A stretch of 64,000 nt of DNA from Prevotella sp. E13-17 (GCF_022024035.1 NZ_CP091787.1:1054001-1118000), one strand, 5' to 3'. Counted from the first letter of the stretch, positions 52,201 to 59,684 are shown. Notes: a model not told the origin generated them from the letters alone. A program made the numbers and translations.

Positions 52201-53796
52201 AATGCAAAAGGTAAGGCTGTCAATGTGAAATGGAAGACGGTGGACGATAATAAGATAAAGGTGTGGCTGCCGAAGGGCACTGCTGCCGACACGCTGAAGT
52301 TGAGCGTGATGGCCAAAGAGCCTCTTGATAAACAATGGTGGTATAACCCCGCCCAGCAGGTATCGCGATTGTTGATGATGGTGCGCACGATCAATCTGAG
52401 CTACCGCAACCAGTATTCGATGACGTTGCCGGGATTTATACCTAACGTTGGCGATGCTTTCGGACAGAACACGGGTGGCGTGATGGCTCCTGGACTGGAT
52501 TTCGCTTTCGGCCTGACGGGTGATAGTTATGTGGATAAAGCAATGGAGCGCGGATGGCTGTTGTGTGCTGACAGTGTGGCTACGCCCTCAACGAGCAGTG
52601 CCACTGAAGACCTGCAGCTACGTGCAACACTGGAACCCATACGTGACTTGAAGATCGACCTCACCGCCACGCGTACGGTGAATAAGTCGAAGAGCGTGCA
52701 GTTTATGTATGAGGGCAGTCCTACCACTTACAGTGGCTCGTTCACGATGACCACTATCTCATTGCGTAGTGCATTGGAGGGAATGGGCAATGCTAACAAT
52801 GGTTACCAGTCGGCTTCGTTTGATAGGTTCTGCAAGCGTCTGGGAACTTTCCGCGAACGTGTTCAGGCTCAGTATCCTGCTGGTTCGGTTGGTGGCGGTA
52901 CCACTACGGTTAATCCTGTTGACCCTTACAGTGCTGACGTGATGATTCCAGCCTTCCTCTCTTCGTACACGATGGGGGCAGGCAACTCGTTGGACATCTT
53001 CCCTGCACTGACCAGATTGTTGCCCAACTGGACCATCAAGTATGGCGGACTGTCGAAGTTGCCATGGTTGCGTGACCACCTGAAGAGCGTCAACCTGAAC
53101 CATTCGTATAAGAGTATCTATAGCGTAGGCTCGTATGCTTCGTATAGCAGTTGGTTGGAATACATGGGCGACCTCGGCTATGTGCAGGCTGCCGATGGTT
53201 CTTACACACCGTCTTCTCGCTATAACATCTCGTCGGTGAGCATCAATGAGGCCTTCTCGCCGCTGCTGGGTGTTGATGTGACGTTCCCCAACAACCTGAC
53301 TTGTAAGGTGGAATACAAAACCTCGCGTGTGCTGAACCTTTCGATGACAAGTGTGCAGATTAATGAGTCGCGCTCAAACGACTGGGTGATTGGCCTTGCA
53401 TATAAGATATCAAACTTCAAACTCTTTGGCGGTAGTAGCCATCGAAAGGTGAAAGGCTCGAAGAGAAACCAGACGAACGATGACAGCAAGAACAAAAGGC
53501 AACAGTCGTCGAACAATAGCAAGGGTGGCGTGAATCATGACCTGAACACACGTTTCGATATCTCGTTCCGCGACCAGGCAGCCATCACGCGTGATATCGC
53601 CAGTGGCGTTAGTTCGGCATCGAGCGGTAATTCGGCACTGAAGATTTCTTTTGCAGCTGACTATACGTTGTCGAGGATGCTTACGATTACGGCTTATTAC
53701 GACCGACAGACCAATAAGCCTCTGTTGTCTTCGAGCAGCTATCCCACTACGACACATGATTTTGGCGTATCACTAAAATTCTCGTTGACACGATGA
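46252..53796 (+). CDS. sprA: SprA, type 9 secretion system translocon
   Basis: This 2514-residue outer-membrane protein has a signal peptide and the repeated SprA architecture of a giant beta-barrel: N-terminal Gly-Pro-Gly-Gly-Val-Arg-Val-Lys-Thr-Gln-Gly near 164-174, and the Gly-Glu-Val-Trp-Val-Asn-Glu-Leu-Arg-Leu segment typical of SprA/Sov near 1503-1512. It forms the outer-membrane channel through which type 9 cargo leaves the cell. The start is a TTG: the codon before it in frame is closed by a TAG (46243-46245), and the next ATG (46270) would drop the Lys-Arg needed for the signal peptide. Length is close to F. johnsoniae SprA (~2400). It overlaps mutY by 4 bp. Confidence 0.93.
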   Translation: MKRIIYMMLLVLMVGLASAQVLQQDDNKKDNKTAPKAQPKARVEDESIPDSLLHARWRIQHTAPIVVEDLDSSALDLRMPDNIKQQVEYDDSLNVYRIGSKIGDSYLNAPVVMTPEEYMRWSERKARGQYFRKKDAETAKAAGKDKFDFSDMHFDLGPAEKIFGPGGVRVKTQGTAELKIGATHKNIENPSLPIRNRKTTAFDFDEKINLNVNGKVGDKLNMNLNYNTDATFDFDTKNLKLKYDGKEDEIIKLVEAGNVSFPSNNSLVHGASSLFGIRTDMQFGKLKLQTVLSQKKSTSKSVSSKGGTQTTPYEIDVADYEENRHFFLSHYFQQNYDRSMQSLPNMTTGIKINRIEVWVTNKSGTTSNSRNIVAFSDLGENAVINNPMWNATGYQVPSNLANTEYAQLISQIDSESRTMDRVTAILEGDQRLVGGADYEKLSSARLLNASEYTVNTALGFISLKTGLQTDQVLAVAYEYTYGGQTYQVGEFSTDITQTNRCLFVKALKNTSNNPSQGNWRLMMKNVYYLASSVEKEKFRMDIKYQSDTTGTYLNYLPEESLKSVPLLRVMGLDRLDANMKPNSNGQFDFVQGYTVVNGRVFLPAAEPFGSYLRKYLTQKGMGNVAEKYCFDQLYDSTKTVAKQNAEKDKFVLSGQYKGTSANVISLGAAYVPQGSVVVTAGGVTLQEGSDYSVDYSAGEVTILNQSIIDAGTNVNVSLEDNTSYGMQRKTMLGMNWEYDFSKNFSLGGTLLHLKEQALTSKVSMGEEPLNNTLWGLNVNWKQESQWLTNVLDRLPLLHCTQPSQITFTGEFAQLIAHTPTGTQDNASYLDDFENTKNLLDVSDPKAWVLSSVPSMFPDANDKTSVKSGYNRALLAWYNVDPIFTRRSSSLTPAHIKSDLEQLSNHYVREVYVKELYPNRDQSSYNGAVSTLPVLNLAYYPQERGPYNLTTQLNADGTLKNPSRMFGGMMRRLETTDFEQANIEYVEFWLLDPYIYTRKEGTADKHKGELYLNLGEVSEDVLRDGKKFYESGMAVDGTSSYETTQWGKIPMQATQTYAFATTAGSRRMQDVGLNGLTNEEEQQYGAYMDWLNAIGGVVTNDSVLQAWHNDPAGDDYHYYRGADLDAARTSIMDRYKHINNPQGNSPANDNQSEGYDTSYKTGPDVEDINQDYTLNEYERYYQYRIAISDEELQAYNRGMKSDDSYIVDHRDYNAKLRNGDSLTVRWYQYRIPLAEFDSKVGAINDFTSIRFMRMFLTGFEEPVVLRFGSLDLVRGEWRQYKQNLQTSAGAETGVLEMSAVNIEENTDRKPVAYVLPPGISRATDPAQPQLTENNEQSLCLTVKNLSQNESKAVYKNTNLDLRQYKRLQMFVHANALIPNNTQLEDNQLAVFIRLGSDYKSNYYEYLIPLKLTPEGIYRWNVPSDRPLVWPQDNMLDINMSVFTQLKKARNKARAQGLASYTQLFTDYDPEKPNNKISIVGNPSLGEVKTMIIGVRNLSSTMKSGEVWVNELRLRETNNEGGWAASGAMNVQLSDFGTVNLSGRYVSDGFGGLEETVMQRSTDTQKSYAVTANLELGKLFPDKAKVTAPLYYSYTKEIVSPKYNPLDTDMELDDALESAANQHERDSIESIAVTKNVMRNFSLSNARVGIKNKRHPMPYDPANFSFTYSHSHRRTTGETTVWETDDQWRGSLNYSYTPVYKTWEPFKSSKSKSKWMQFPKALGLNYLPQTISFNSEWTRSYYELQERDLENTVNPNLPLTFSEQFLWNRDFQLRWDLTKNLHMNFQSATHAEIEEPYTPINKDLYADRYTAWKDSVWQSLKHWGTPLDYQQNFTASYQVPLDKLPIFDWLKTDASYSATYSWLRGTELDDGTSLGNTISNNRNLNVNGTFNMETLYNHIPFLKKTNDRFKKQSSALKSAANKAKKSSLSRVAKRAGLDGKSEENNEEKALPKNKNTFQKELALRSDTTIEVQHGKKSKRLIVSAKNAKGKAVNVKWKTVDDNKIKVWLPKGTAADTLKLSVMAKEPLDKQWWYNPAQQVSRLLMMVRTINLSYRNQYSMTLPGFIPNVGDAFGQNTGGVMAPGLDFAFGLTGDSYVDKAMERGWLLCADSVATPSTSSATEDLQLRATLEPIRDLKIDLTATRTVNKSKSVQFMYEGSPTTYSGSFTMTTISLRSALEGMGNANNGYQSASFDRFCKRLGTFRERVQAQYPAGSVGGGTTTVNPVDPYSADVMIPAFLSSYTMGAGNSLDIFPALTRLLPNWTIKYGGLSKLPWLRDHLKSVNLNHSYKSIYSVGSYASYSSWLEYMGDLGYVQAADGSYTPSSRYNISSVSINEAFSPLLGVDVTFPNNLTCKVEYKTSRVLNLSMTSVQINESRSNDWVIGLAYKISNFKLFGGSSHRKVKGSKRNQTNDDSKNKRQQSSNNSKGGVNHDLNTRFDISFRDQAAITRDIASGVSSASSGNSALKISFAADYTLSRMLTITAYYDRQTNKPLLSSSSYPTTTHDFGVSLKFSLTR

Positions 53797-54809
53797 CTTC
53801 TTTTGCAAATATCCTACTGAAATGGTTCCGCGATAACGGAAGGGAACTGCCTTGGCGCGAGACCCACGATCCTTATGCCATCTGGCTCTCGGAAATCATC
53901 CTGCAGCAGACACAAGTAAAGCAGGGATGGAGCTACTGGGAACGCTTCATGCGTCGGTGGCCTACGGTGGAATCGCTGGCGGCAGCTTCTGAAGATGATG
54001 TGCTGCGCGAATGGCAGGGACTGGGATATTACAGCCGTGCTCGCAATCTTCACTTTGCTGCAAAACAGATTGTGGCAATGGGGGAATTCCCACAGACACT
54101 CGATGAGATTAAGTCGCTGAAGGGCGTGGGCGACTATACCGCTGCTGCTATAGGAAGCATCGCCTTTGGATTGCCTGCTGCTGTGGTGGATGGTAATGTG
54201 TATAGGGTGCTGAGTCGCTATTTTGGTGTGGAGACTCCCATCAACACGACCGAGGGGAAAAAGACATTTACGGCTTTGGCTCAGTCGTTGCTTCCGGTCA
54301 AAGAGGCATCGGCATACAATCAGGCACTGATGGATTTTGGGGCTATACAGTGCACGCCACAGTCGCCGCAATGCGTGACTTGTCCGCTTCAGGAATCGTG
54401 TGTGGCGCTTCGCGAGAATAGGGTGGGGATGCTGCCGGTGAAGCAGAAAACACTGAAGGTGAAAGAAAGGCATCTCTCTTATGTATATATAAGGTGTAAA
54501 GACTATGTGGCCATCCATCGACGTGGGGCTGGAGATATCTGGCAAGGACTCTACGAGCCGTATCTCGTGGGGGAAGACAACAACGGGGTTGACCTGCAAC
54601 AGTGCTTATTGTTGAAGAAGAACGTGCGCCACGTGTTGACACATCGCATCTTGATAGCCGATTTCTATTTCTTGGAAACAGAGGCTCGTCTGGAGTTGGG
54701 CGAAGGCTATATTTGGGTACATGAAAGTGACCTGGAAAGGTATGCCGTACCTCGTTTAGTGGAATTGCTCTATGAGGAAGTTCATGCTGTGCTCGGAAAC
54801 AGAAAATAA
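53793..54809 (+). CDS. mutY: A/G-specific adenine glycosylase
   Basis: This 338-residue DNA repair glycosylase removes adenine opposite 8-oxoguanine. Catalytic Glu34 is in Leu-Ser-Glu-Ile-Ile-Leu-Gln-Gln-Thr; the helix-hairpin-helix Gly-Val-Gly-Asp-Tyr-Thr (111-116) leads to Asp133. Cysteines 187, 194, 197 and 203 (C-x6-C-x2-C-x5-C) hold the 4Fe-4S cluster. The C-terminal NUDIX-like domain (about 225-338) recognises 8-oxoG. The ATG overlaps the sprA stop (ATGA). Confidence 0.95.
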   Translation: MTSFANILLKWFRDNGRELPWRETHDPYAIWLSEIILQQTQVKQGWSYWERFMRRWPTVESLAAASEDDVLREWQGLGYYSRARNLHFAAKQIVAMGEFPQTLDEIKSLKGVGDYTAAAIGSIAFGLPAAVVDGNVYRVLSRYFGVETPINTTEGKKTFTALAQSLLPVKEASAYNQALMDFGAIQCTPQSPQCVTCPLQESCVALRENRVGMLPVKQKTLKVKERHLSYVYIRCKDYVAIHRRGAGDIWQGLYEPYLVGEDNNGVDLQQCLLLKKNVRHVLTHRILIADFYFLETEARLELGEGYIWVHESDLERYAVPRLVELLYEEVHAVLGNRK

Positions 54810-54843
54810 TTCTGGAGTTTTCTAAAAAAAAGTTGCAGAATAT

Positions 54844-54874
54844 TTTGGGGGAAACTAAAAAAAGACTATCTTTG
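54844..54874 (+). promoter_or_regulatory. Near-perfect promoter of a short non-coding transcript
   Basis: TTTG (54844-54847), 19 bp, TATCTTTG (54867-54874). No reading frame follows before the terminator at 54938-54990. Confidence 0.75.
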
Positions 54875-54879
54875 CAACA

Positions 54880-54990
54880 TAACGAATAGAGATAACCCCA
54901 ATCTTATCCTTAAATTAATTGCTAACTAGAAACACATAAGAAGATGTGCCCCCAACTGATTGGTTTGAGTGCGCATCTTCTTTTTATTTT
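54880..54990 (+). ncRNA. Candidate small RNA of about 110 nt
   Basis: The stretch from the predicted start of the 54844-54874 promoter to the terminator T run carries no gene and no in-frame start with a usable signal. A consensus promoter at one end and a strong hairpin terminator at the other define a short transcript. It could be an independent small RNA or a transcribed leader that ends before the helicase gene. The first half is AT-rich and unstructured by eye. Confidence 0.5.
54938..54990 (+). terminator. Terminator of the small transcript
   Basis: A 12-bp stem with one wobble (54938-54949 with 54971-54982), a 21-nt loop, then TTTATTTTG. Confidence 0.8.
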
Positions 54991-55280
54991 GTTCTTTGCT
55001 CACTTATTCGTACCTCTGACTTCGTCTAAGGTACTGTCGTTCGAAAGAAAAAATCAAAAGATGGGATCTTTTATTTTGTTCTTTGCTCACTTATTTCGTA
55101 CCTCTGACTTCGTCTAAGGTACTGTCGTTCGAAAGAAAAAATCAAAAGATGGGATCTTTTATTTTGTTCTTTGCTCACTTATTCGTACCTCTGACTTCGT
55201 CTAAGTTACTGTCGTTCGAAAGAAAAAATCAAAAGATGGGATCTTTTATTTTGTTCTTTGCTCACTTATTCGTACCTTTG
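54988..55280. repeat. 87/88-bp tandem repeat carrying promoter and hairpin modules
   Basis: Three almost identical units start at 54988, 55075 and 55163, with a partial fourth from 55250. Each unit has TTTG, 19-20 bp, TACCTCTG (a promoter with one mismatch in the -7 box), a palindrome GTACCT...AGGTAC, and a terminator-like hairpin AAAAGATgggATCTTTT. In the fourth, partial unit the -7 box is the perfect TACCTTTG that drives the helicase gene. Confidence 0.85.
55250..55280 (+). promoter_or_regulatory. Promoter of the RecD-like helicase gene
   Basis: TTTG (55250-55253), 19 bp, TACCTTTG (55273-55280). The -7 box ends five bases before the ATG at 55286, so a leaderless transcript is likely. Confidence 0.75.
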
Positions 55281-55285
55281 CACGG

Positions 55286-56680
55286 ATGTTGAGCGATGAG
55301 CTAAAGTTAAAGATAGAACAGCACATGGGGTTCGCACCTACCAGTCAGCAGCGACAGGCAATAAACGTCTTTGCTGATTTTCTTTTTGATAGGGCCTCAG
55401 AGTGCGTGATGATTCTGCGTGGAGCTGCTGGCACGGGTAAAACAACGTTGGCAGCAGCCATTGTTCGTGGCCTGTTGGACATGAAGCAGAAGCTGGTGCT
55501 GATGGCTCCTACGGGAAGAGCGGCAAAGGTCTTCTCGGCTTATGCTCATCATCCAGCTTTCACTGTTCACAGACGTATCTACCGACAGAAGACTGCTGCC
55601 GATTTGTCGGCATTCAGTCTGAATGCTAATCTCAGTAGTGATACACTCTATTTAGTCGATGAGGCCTCGATGATCAGTAATGCCGGTTTGGGCGATACCT
55701 TTGGCTCGGGGCATTTGCTTGACGACCTGATGCAGTTTGTCTATAATGGGCGGAACTGCAGACTGATGCTGATTGGCGACAGGGCACAGTTGCCGCCAGT
55801 GGGCGAAGAGGAAAGTCCGGCGCTGATGTCTGACGTGCTCCGTGGCTATGGCATGAAGGTCTATGAGATGGAATTGGACGAGGTGCTGCGTCAGAGTCAG
55901 GAGTCGGGCATCTTGTTTAACGCTACAGAGATTCGACGAAGTGTGGATGTGTGGGCTCTGCCTAAGCTGCGTGTCATAGGTTTCCCAGACATACAGGTTG
56001 TGCCTGGCGACGAATTGATAGAGTCGTTGGCCACAAGCTATAGTCGGGTGGGGCTCGATGAGACCATGGTAGTGACGCGTAGTAACAAGCGCGCAAACAT
56101 CTATAATCAGGGAATCCGCAACACTGTTCTTGATCGCGAAGAGGAACTGTGCCGGGGTGATCAGCTGATGATTGTGAAGAACCACTATGGAGAGAATGGG
56201 TTGTTCTTGGCCAACGGAGACCGATGTGTGGTGCAGCGAGTGAGAAATACACGCGAAGAATATGGCTTCCGCTTTGCCGACGTAACGTTGCAGTTCCCCG
56301 ACTTCGATCCAGTGTTGGAACTGACCTCAACCGTCGTGCTCGACACGCTGACATCTGACGCACCCGCTTTAACGCGTGAACAGCACGAACAATTATATAA
56401 TCAGGTGATGGAGGATTATGCAGACATCCCATTAAAGTCGGACAGACTGAAGAAACTGAAGACGGATGTTTACTATAATGCGCTCCAAGTGAAATATGGC
56501 TATGCCGTCACCTGCCATAAGGCACAGGGCGGACAGTGGTCACACATATATATAGACCAAGGGTATATGACGGACGATATGCTGACGCCAGACTATGTGC
56601 ACTGGCTCTATACGGCCTTGACGCGTGCTACGGAAAAGGTATTCTTGGTAAATTGGCCTAAAATACAAATAGAAGAATGA
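55286..56680 (+). CDS. RecD/Pif1-like ATP-dependent DNA helicase
   Basis: This 464-residue SF1 helicase has Walker A Gly-Ala-Ala-Gly-Thr-Gly-Lys-Thr (46-53), motif Ia Ala-Pro-Thr-Gly-Arg-Ala-Ala (74-80), Walker B Val-Asp-Glu-Ala-Ser-Met (124-129), motif III Gly-Asp-x-x-Gln-Leu-Pro-Pro-Val, and near the C-terminus the UvrD_C_2 segment Tyr-Ala-Val-Thr-Cys-His-Lys-Ala-Gln-Gly and Tyr-Thr-Ala-Leu-Thr-Arg-Ala. It is shorter than RecD2 (~720 aa) and lacks its N-terminal domain. Role in DNA repair or replication is inferred. It overlaps the transporter gene by 4 bp. Confidence 0.88.
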   Translation: MLSDELKLKIEQHMGFAPTSQQRQAINVFADFLFDRASECVMILRGAAGTGKTTLAAAIVRGLLDMKQKLVLMAPTGRAAKVFSAYAHHPAFTVHRRIYRQKTAADLSAFSLNANLSSDTLYLVDEASMISNAGLGDTFGSGHLLDDLMQFVYNGRNCRLMLIGDRAQLPPVGEEESPALMSDVLRGYGMKVYEMELDEVLRQSQESGILFNATEIRRSVDVWALPKLRVIGFPDIQVVPGDELIESLATSYSRVGLDETMVVTRSNKRANIYNQGIRNTVLDREEELCRGDQLMIVKNHYGENGLFLANGDRCVVQRVRNTREEYGFRFADVTLQFPDFDPVLELTSTVVLDTLTSDAPALTREQHEQLYNQVMEDYADIPLKSDRLKKLKTDVYYNALQVKYGYAVTCHKAQGGQWSHIYIDQGYMTDDMLTPDYVHWLYTALTRATEKVFLVNWPKIQIEE

Positions 56681-57639
56681 ATATCATCAAGTTTCTAAAG
56701 GATTGGACACTTCCTGTATCAATGGGAATGGGAACCGTTGTCTATTTGATATTTGCGTTTGTTCCTGCATTAGAAGGTGCTGCAACGGTGATGGAGCCCG
56801 TGTTTAATGCCATCCTGCCCCTGTTCATGTTTCTGATTCTCTTTGTGACCTTTTGTAAGGTTGACTTCCATAAGATGCTTCCTGTGGGCTGGCATTTGTG
56901 GGTTAGTGTTTTCAATTTGCTGTTTGTGGGCATCGTGATGGCCGTTGTTTTGTTCTTTCATTTCACTGGCGATAAACTGGTTTTGATGGAGGCGTTGCTG
57001 ATGTGCATCATTGCTCCGACTGCCACTGCAGCTGCTGTGGTGACACAAAAGCTGGGCGGGTCGCTTGAAGAGATGACGACTTATACGTTTCTGTCAAACT
57101 TCTTGACGGTTATGCTGGTACCCGTTTGCTTCCCGCTGATAGAGAAATCAGCCGATATCTCATTTATGTCGGCTTTCACAAAAATATTCTATCAGGTGGT
57201 GACGCTGCTGGTTGTGCCGATGTTGTTGGCCTATCTGGTGAAACATTACTGGCGCCGTCTGCACAGCAAGGTGGTCTCTGTGCGTGATTTGTCTTTCTAT
57301 CTGTGGGGCTGTTCGCTCATGATTGTGACGGGAACGACGGTCAAGAACATCGTTCATGCCCAGGCAACATTGCTGCTGCTGGGATCTATAGCTATTCTGG
57401 GATTGTTGTTGTGCGTCATACAGTTTGCCGTAGGACGCTTTATCGGTCATTTTTTTGGTCGTGCACAAGAGGCAGGACAGGGCTTGGGACAGAAGAATAC
57501 GGCCTTTGCCATTTGGATGGCATATACATATCTGACACCTTTGGCCAGTGTAGGTCCAGGCTGTTATATCCTGTGGCAGAACATTATCAATTCTGTCGAG
57601 ATATGGCAGGAGCGTCGCCGTTTAGCAGCTGAATCATAG
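56677..57639 (+). CDS. SBF/BASS-type transporter
   Basis: This 320-residue membrane protein has about ten spans. It fits the bile acid:sodium symporter (SBF) superfamily, with a conserved Pro-Thr-Ala-Thr-Ala-Ala segment (about 108-113) and a second half with Gly-Gln-Lys-Asn-Thr-Ala near 270-275, the inverted-repeat crossover positions. The substrate is unknown. The ATG overlaps the helicase stop; the last 53 bp (57587-57639) overlap the end of convergent lpxB. Confidence 0.75.
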   Translation: MNIIKFLKDWTLPVSMGMGTVVYLIFAFVPALEGAATVMEPVFNAILPLFMFLILFVTFCKVDFHKMLPVGWHLWVSVFNLLFVGIVMAVVLFFHFTGDKLVLMEALLMCIIAPTATAAAVVTQKLGGSLEEMTTYTFLSNFLTVMLVPVCFPLIEKSADISFMSAFTKIFYQVVTLLVVPMLLAYLVKHYWRRLHSKVVSVRDLSFYLWGCSLMIVTGTTVKNIVHAQATLLLLGSIAILGLLLCVIQFAVGRFIGHFFGRAQEAGQGLGQKNTAFAIWMAYTYLTPLASVGPGCYILWQNIINSVEIWQERRRLAAES

Positions 57640-58738
57640 TTTTGGCAGCATTGGCGGGCGCATGCTCTTTGCCCAGTCTGCCCCAAACCTCCCGATAGCC
57701 TTCCAGCATTTTCTTGCGGGCAGGTCCGTCAAGGATGATCTCCAGTTCGTGTTGTATGTTGTCAAACGTAAATGAGTCGGCTACAAGTTCACGAACGACC
57801 TCGCGATCGGCCACCAGGTTGACCAGTGAGATATACTTCACCTTTAAGATCTTCTTTCGGAGCCAGCCGATAAGTTGAGGCATGGGCGTCTCGTAGCACA
57901 CCACTTGAGGCACGTTGAAAAGGGCGGTCTCGAGCGTAGCAGTTCCGCTGGTCACCAAAGCCGCATGCGATTCCGAGAGCAAAGCATAGGTTTTCTCCTT
58001 TAAAAGCGTTACTTTACTCCCCGTAAGGTACTGCTTATAATAGTCTTCCTCGATGCTTGGTGCACCGGCAAGTACGATGTCGTAGTCGTTTTCAAATTTC
58101 TTGGTGGCCCGAATCATCATTGGCAGGTTGTCTTTGATTTCTTGTTTTCTAGAGCCAGCCAGCAGGGCGATGATGGGCTTGTTGCCTTTTATCTCGTTGC
58201 GAAGTTCGCCTTTTTGTTTTGTTGCCAGAAACTCCTTCACCTCGTCGGCAGTGGGGTTGCCAACATAGTGAATGGGGTAGTGGTGCTTGTTCTCAAAGAA
58301 GTCAACCTCAAACGGAAGGATGGAGAACAACTCGTCAACGTCGCGTTTGATGTTCTTGATGCGGTATTCTTTCCATGCCCATATCTTTGGCGATATGTAA
58401 TAGAAGACTTTGAAGCCCAGACGATGGGCAAACTTGGCGATGTCGAGATTGAAACCAGGATAGTCAACGAGTATCACTACATCGGGATGCCATTGCAGAA
58501 TGTCTTGTTTGCAGCGCTTCATGTTCTTCAGAATGGTGCGCAGGTGCAGCAAGACGGGAATGAATCCCATGTATGCCAGCTCACGATAGTGTTTCACCAT
58601 CTCGCCTCCAACCTGCGCCATCAGGTCGCCACCGATGAAGCGGAAAGAAGCATTGACATCGTTTCTCTTCAGTTCTTGCATCAGTCTTGATGCATGCAGG
58701 TCGCCGCTGGCTTCTCCAGCAATCAGGTAATACTTCAT
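57587..58738 (-). CDS. lpxB: Lipid-A-disaccharide synthase
   Basis: This 383-residue GT-B glycosyltransferase joins UDP-2,3-diacylglucosamine and lipid X into the lipid A disaccharide at the inner membrane. The N-terminus reads Tyr-Leu-Ile-Ala-Gly-Glu-Ala-Ser-Gly-Asp-Leu-His; later Leu-Leu-Ala-Gly-Ser-Arg-Lys-Gln-Glu near 210-218 and Ser-Gly-Thr-Ala-Thr-Leu-Glu near 285-291 are the UDP-sugar site. Length is standard. It starts 13 bp after the surE stop. The C-terminus overlaps the transporter gene on the other strand. Confidence 0.95.
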   Translation of the reverse strand: MKYYLIAGEASGDLHASRLMQELKRNDVNASFRFIGGDLMAQVGGEMVKHYRELAYMGFIPVLLHLRTILKNMKRCKQDILQWHPDVVILVDYPGFNLDIAKFAHRLGFKVFYYISPKIWAWKEYRIKNIKRDVDELFSILPFEVDFFENKHHYPIHYVGNPTADEVKEFLATKQKGELRNEIKGNKPIIALLAGSRKQEIKDNLPMMIRATKKFENDYDIVLAGAPSIEEDYYKQYLTGSKVTLLKEKTYALLSESHAALVTSGTATLETALFNVPQVVCYETPMPQLIGWLRKKILKVKYISLVNLVADREVVRELVADSFTFDNIQHELEIILDGPARKKMLEGYREVWGRLGKEHAPANAAKTMIQLLNGDAPAISRQN

Positions 58739-58751
58739 AATGAGTAGAAAA

Positions 58752-59519
58752 TTATTCTTCCCAATCTTTCTTCTGGTTCATAAACTCATAGGCAGTGACG
58801 TCTATCTGGGTGGGGGTGATGGCCACATAGCCATGGTCCAGAGCCCAGCGGTCTGTGTCTTGCATGCTGGGTTCGTCATTCTGATAGTGCCCCACCATCC
58901 AGAAATAGTCGTAGCCACGAGGATGATGACAGCGTGTCACCTCCTGACCCCAGGTGCCTTGTGACATGCGGCACACCTTGACACCGTTGAACGTTGCTGC
59001 ACGTGGGAAGTTGACATTCAGACAGACTCCCTTTGGAAGACCTTTGGTCAGCACTTTCTCTGTCATCGAGACAACATAGGGGCGCAGTGGCTCGAAGTCT
59101 GCGTCGTCGCGATTGTCGCACAGTGAGAAAGCAATAGACGGAATGTATTTCATACATCCTTCCAGGGTAACCCCCATCGTACCGCTATAGTGTGTGTTGA
59201 CAGACGCGTTGTCGCCATGGTTGATGCCGCCAATAACAATATCTGGACGACGTCCAACAATCTGAGAAAGAGCCAGCTTGACGCAGTCAACGGGTGTGCC
59301 GTTGCTCGACCATATCTGCAGTCCTTCCTCCTCATGACGCAAGTCGAGACGCAGGGGAGTGGTTGCAGAAAAAGCACATGAGAAACCAGAGCGTGCCGAA
59401 TCGGGTGCACATACGATGATGTCGCCAAGGTGTCTCAGCATATCGGTCAGACTATTGATGCCCTTGGCTTGATAGCCATCGTCGTTAGAAATAAGGATGA
59501 GCGGTTTTTTACTTGTCAT
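58752..59519 (-). CDS. surE: 5'/3'-nucleotidase SurE
   Basis: This 255-residue metal-dependent phosphatase removes phosphate from nucleoside monophosphates. The metal site begins with Ser-Asn-Asp13-Asp14-Gly, and Gly-Ile-Asn-His-Gly-Asp-Asn near 97-103 is also family-specific. It is followed by lpxB, a common Bacteroidota pairing. Its promoter faces that of parA. Confidence 0.95.
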   Translation of the reverse strand: MTSKKPLILISNDDGYQAKGINSLTDMLRHLGDIIVCAPDSARSGFSCAFSATTPLRLDLRHEEEGLQIWSSNGTPVDCVKLALSQIVGRRPDIVIGGINHGDNASVNTHYSGTMGVTLEGCMKYIPSIAFSLCDNRDDADFEPLRPYVVSMTEKVLTKGLPKGVCLNVNFPRAATFNGVKVCRMSQGTWGQEVTRCHHPRGYDYFWMVGHYQNDEPSMQDTDRWALDHGYVAITPTQIDVTAYEFMNQKKDWEE

Positions 59520-59539
59520 TATTTAAAATTAATTTCTTG

Positions 59540-59547
59540 CAAAGGTA
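59540..59547 (-). promoter_or_regulatory. -7 box of surE-lpxB
   Basis: TACCTTTG on the minus strand, 20 bp before the surE ATG. Confidence 0.6.
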
Positions 59548-59613
59548 ACTATTCTTTTTGAGAAAAGTAAAGTCGGGCGGAGAATAATTCTAAAAATAAT
59601 TGAAATAATATAA

Positions 59614-59634
59614 GTGAAACATTCATTGTTTCAC
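59614..59634. promoter_or_regulatory. Everted pair of parS half-sites upstream of parA
   Basis: GTGAAACA (59614-59621), 5 bp, TGTTTCAC (59627-59634). Each 8-mer is exactly one half of the canonical ParB-binding site TGTTTCACGTGAAACA, but their order is reversed so the pair forms a hairpin. It overlaps the -33 region of the parA promoter. It could be a ParB operator for autoregulation; binding is inference. Confidence 0.5.
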
Positions 59635-59644
59635 AGAAAAGTTG

Positions 59645-59652
59645 TATCTTTG
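59645..59652 (+). promoter_or_regulatory. -7 box of the parAB operon
   Basis: TATCTTTG, 32 bp before the parA ATG. The -33 zone coincides with the everted repeat. Confidence 0.65.
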
Positions 59653-59684
59653 CAGTTCAAAACTATAAAGGAGAAAAGATTGAA

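Noticed and set aside
55083-55292. 69-codon frame before the helicase gene
   Set aside because: It is the translation of the 87-bp tandem repeat and runs into the helicase start.
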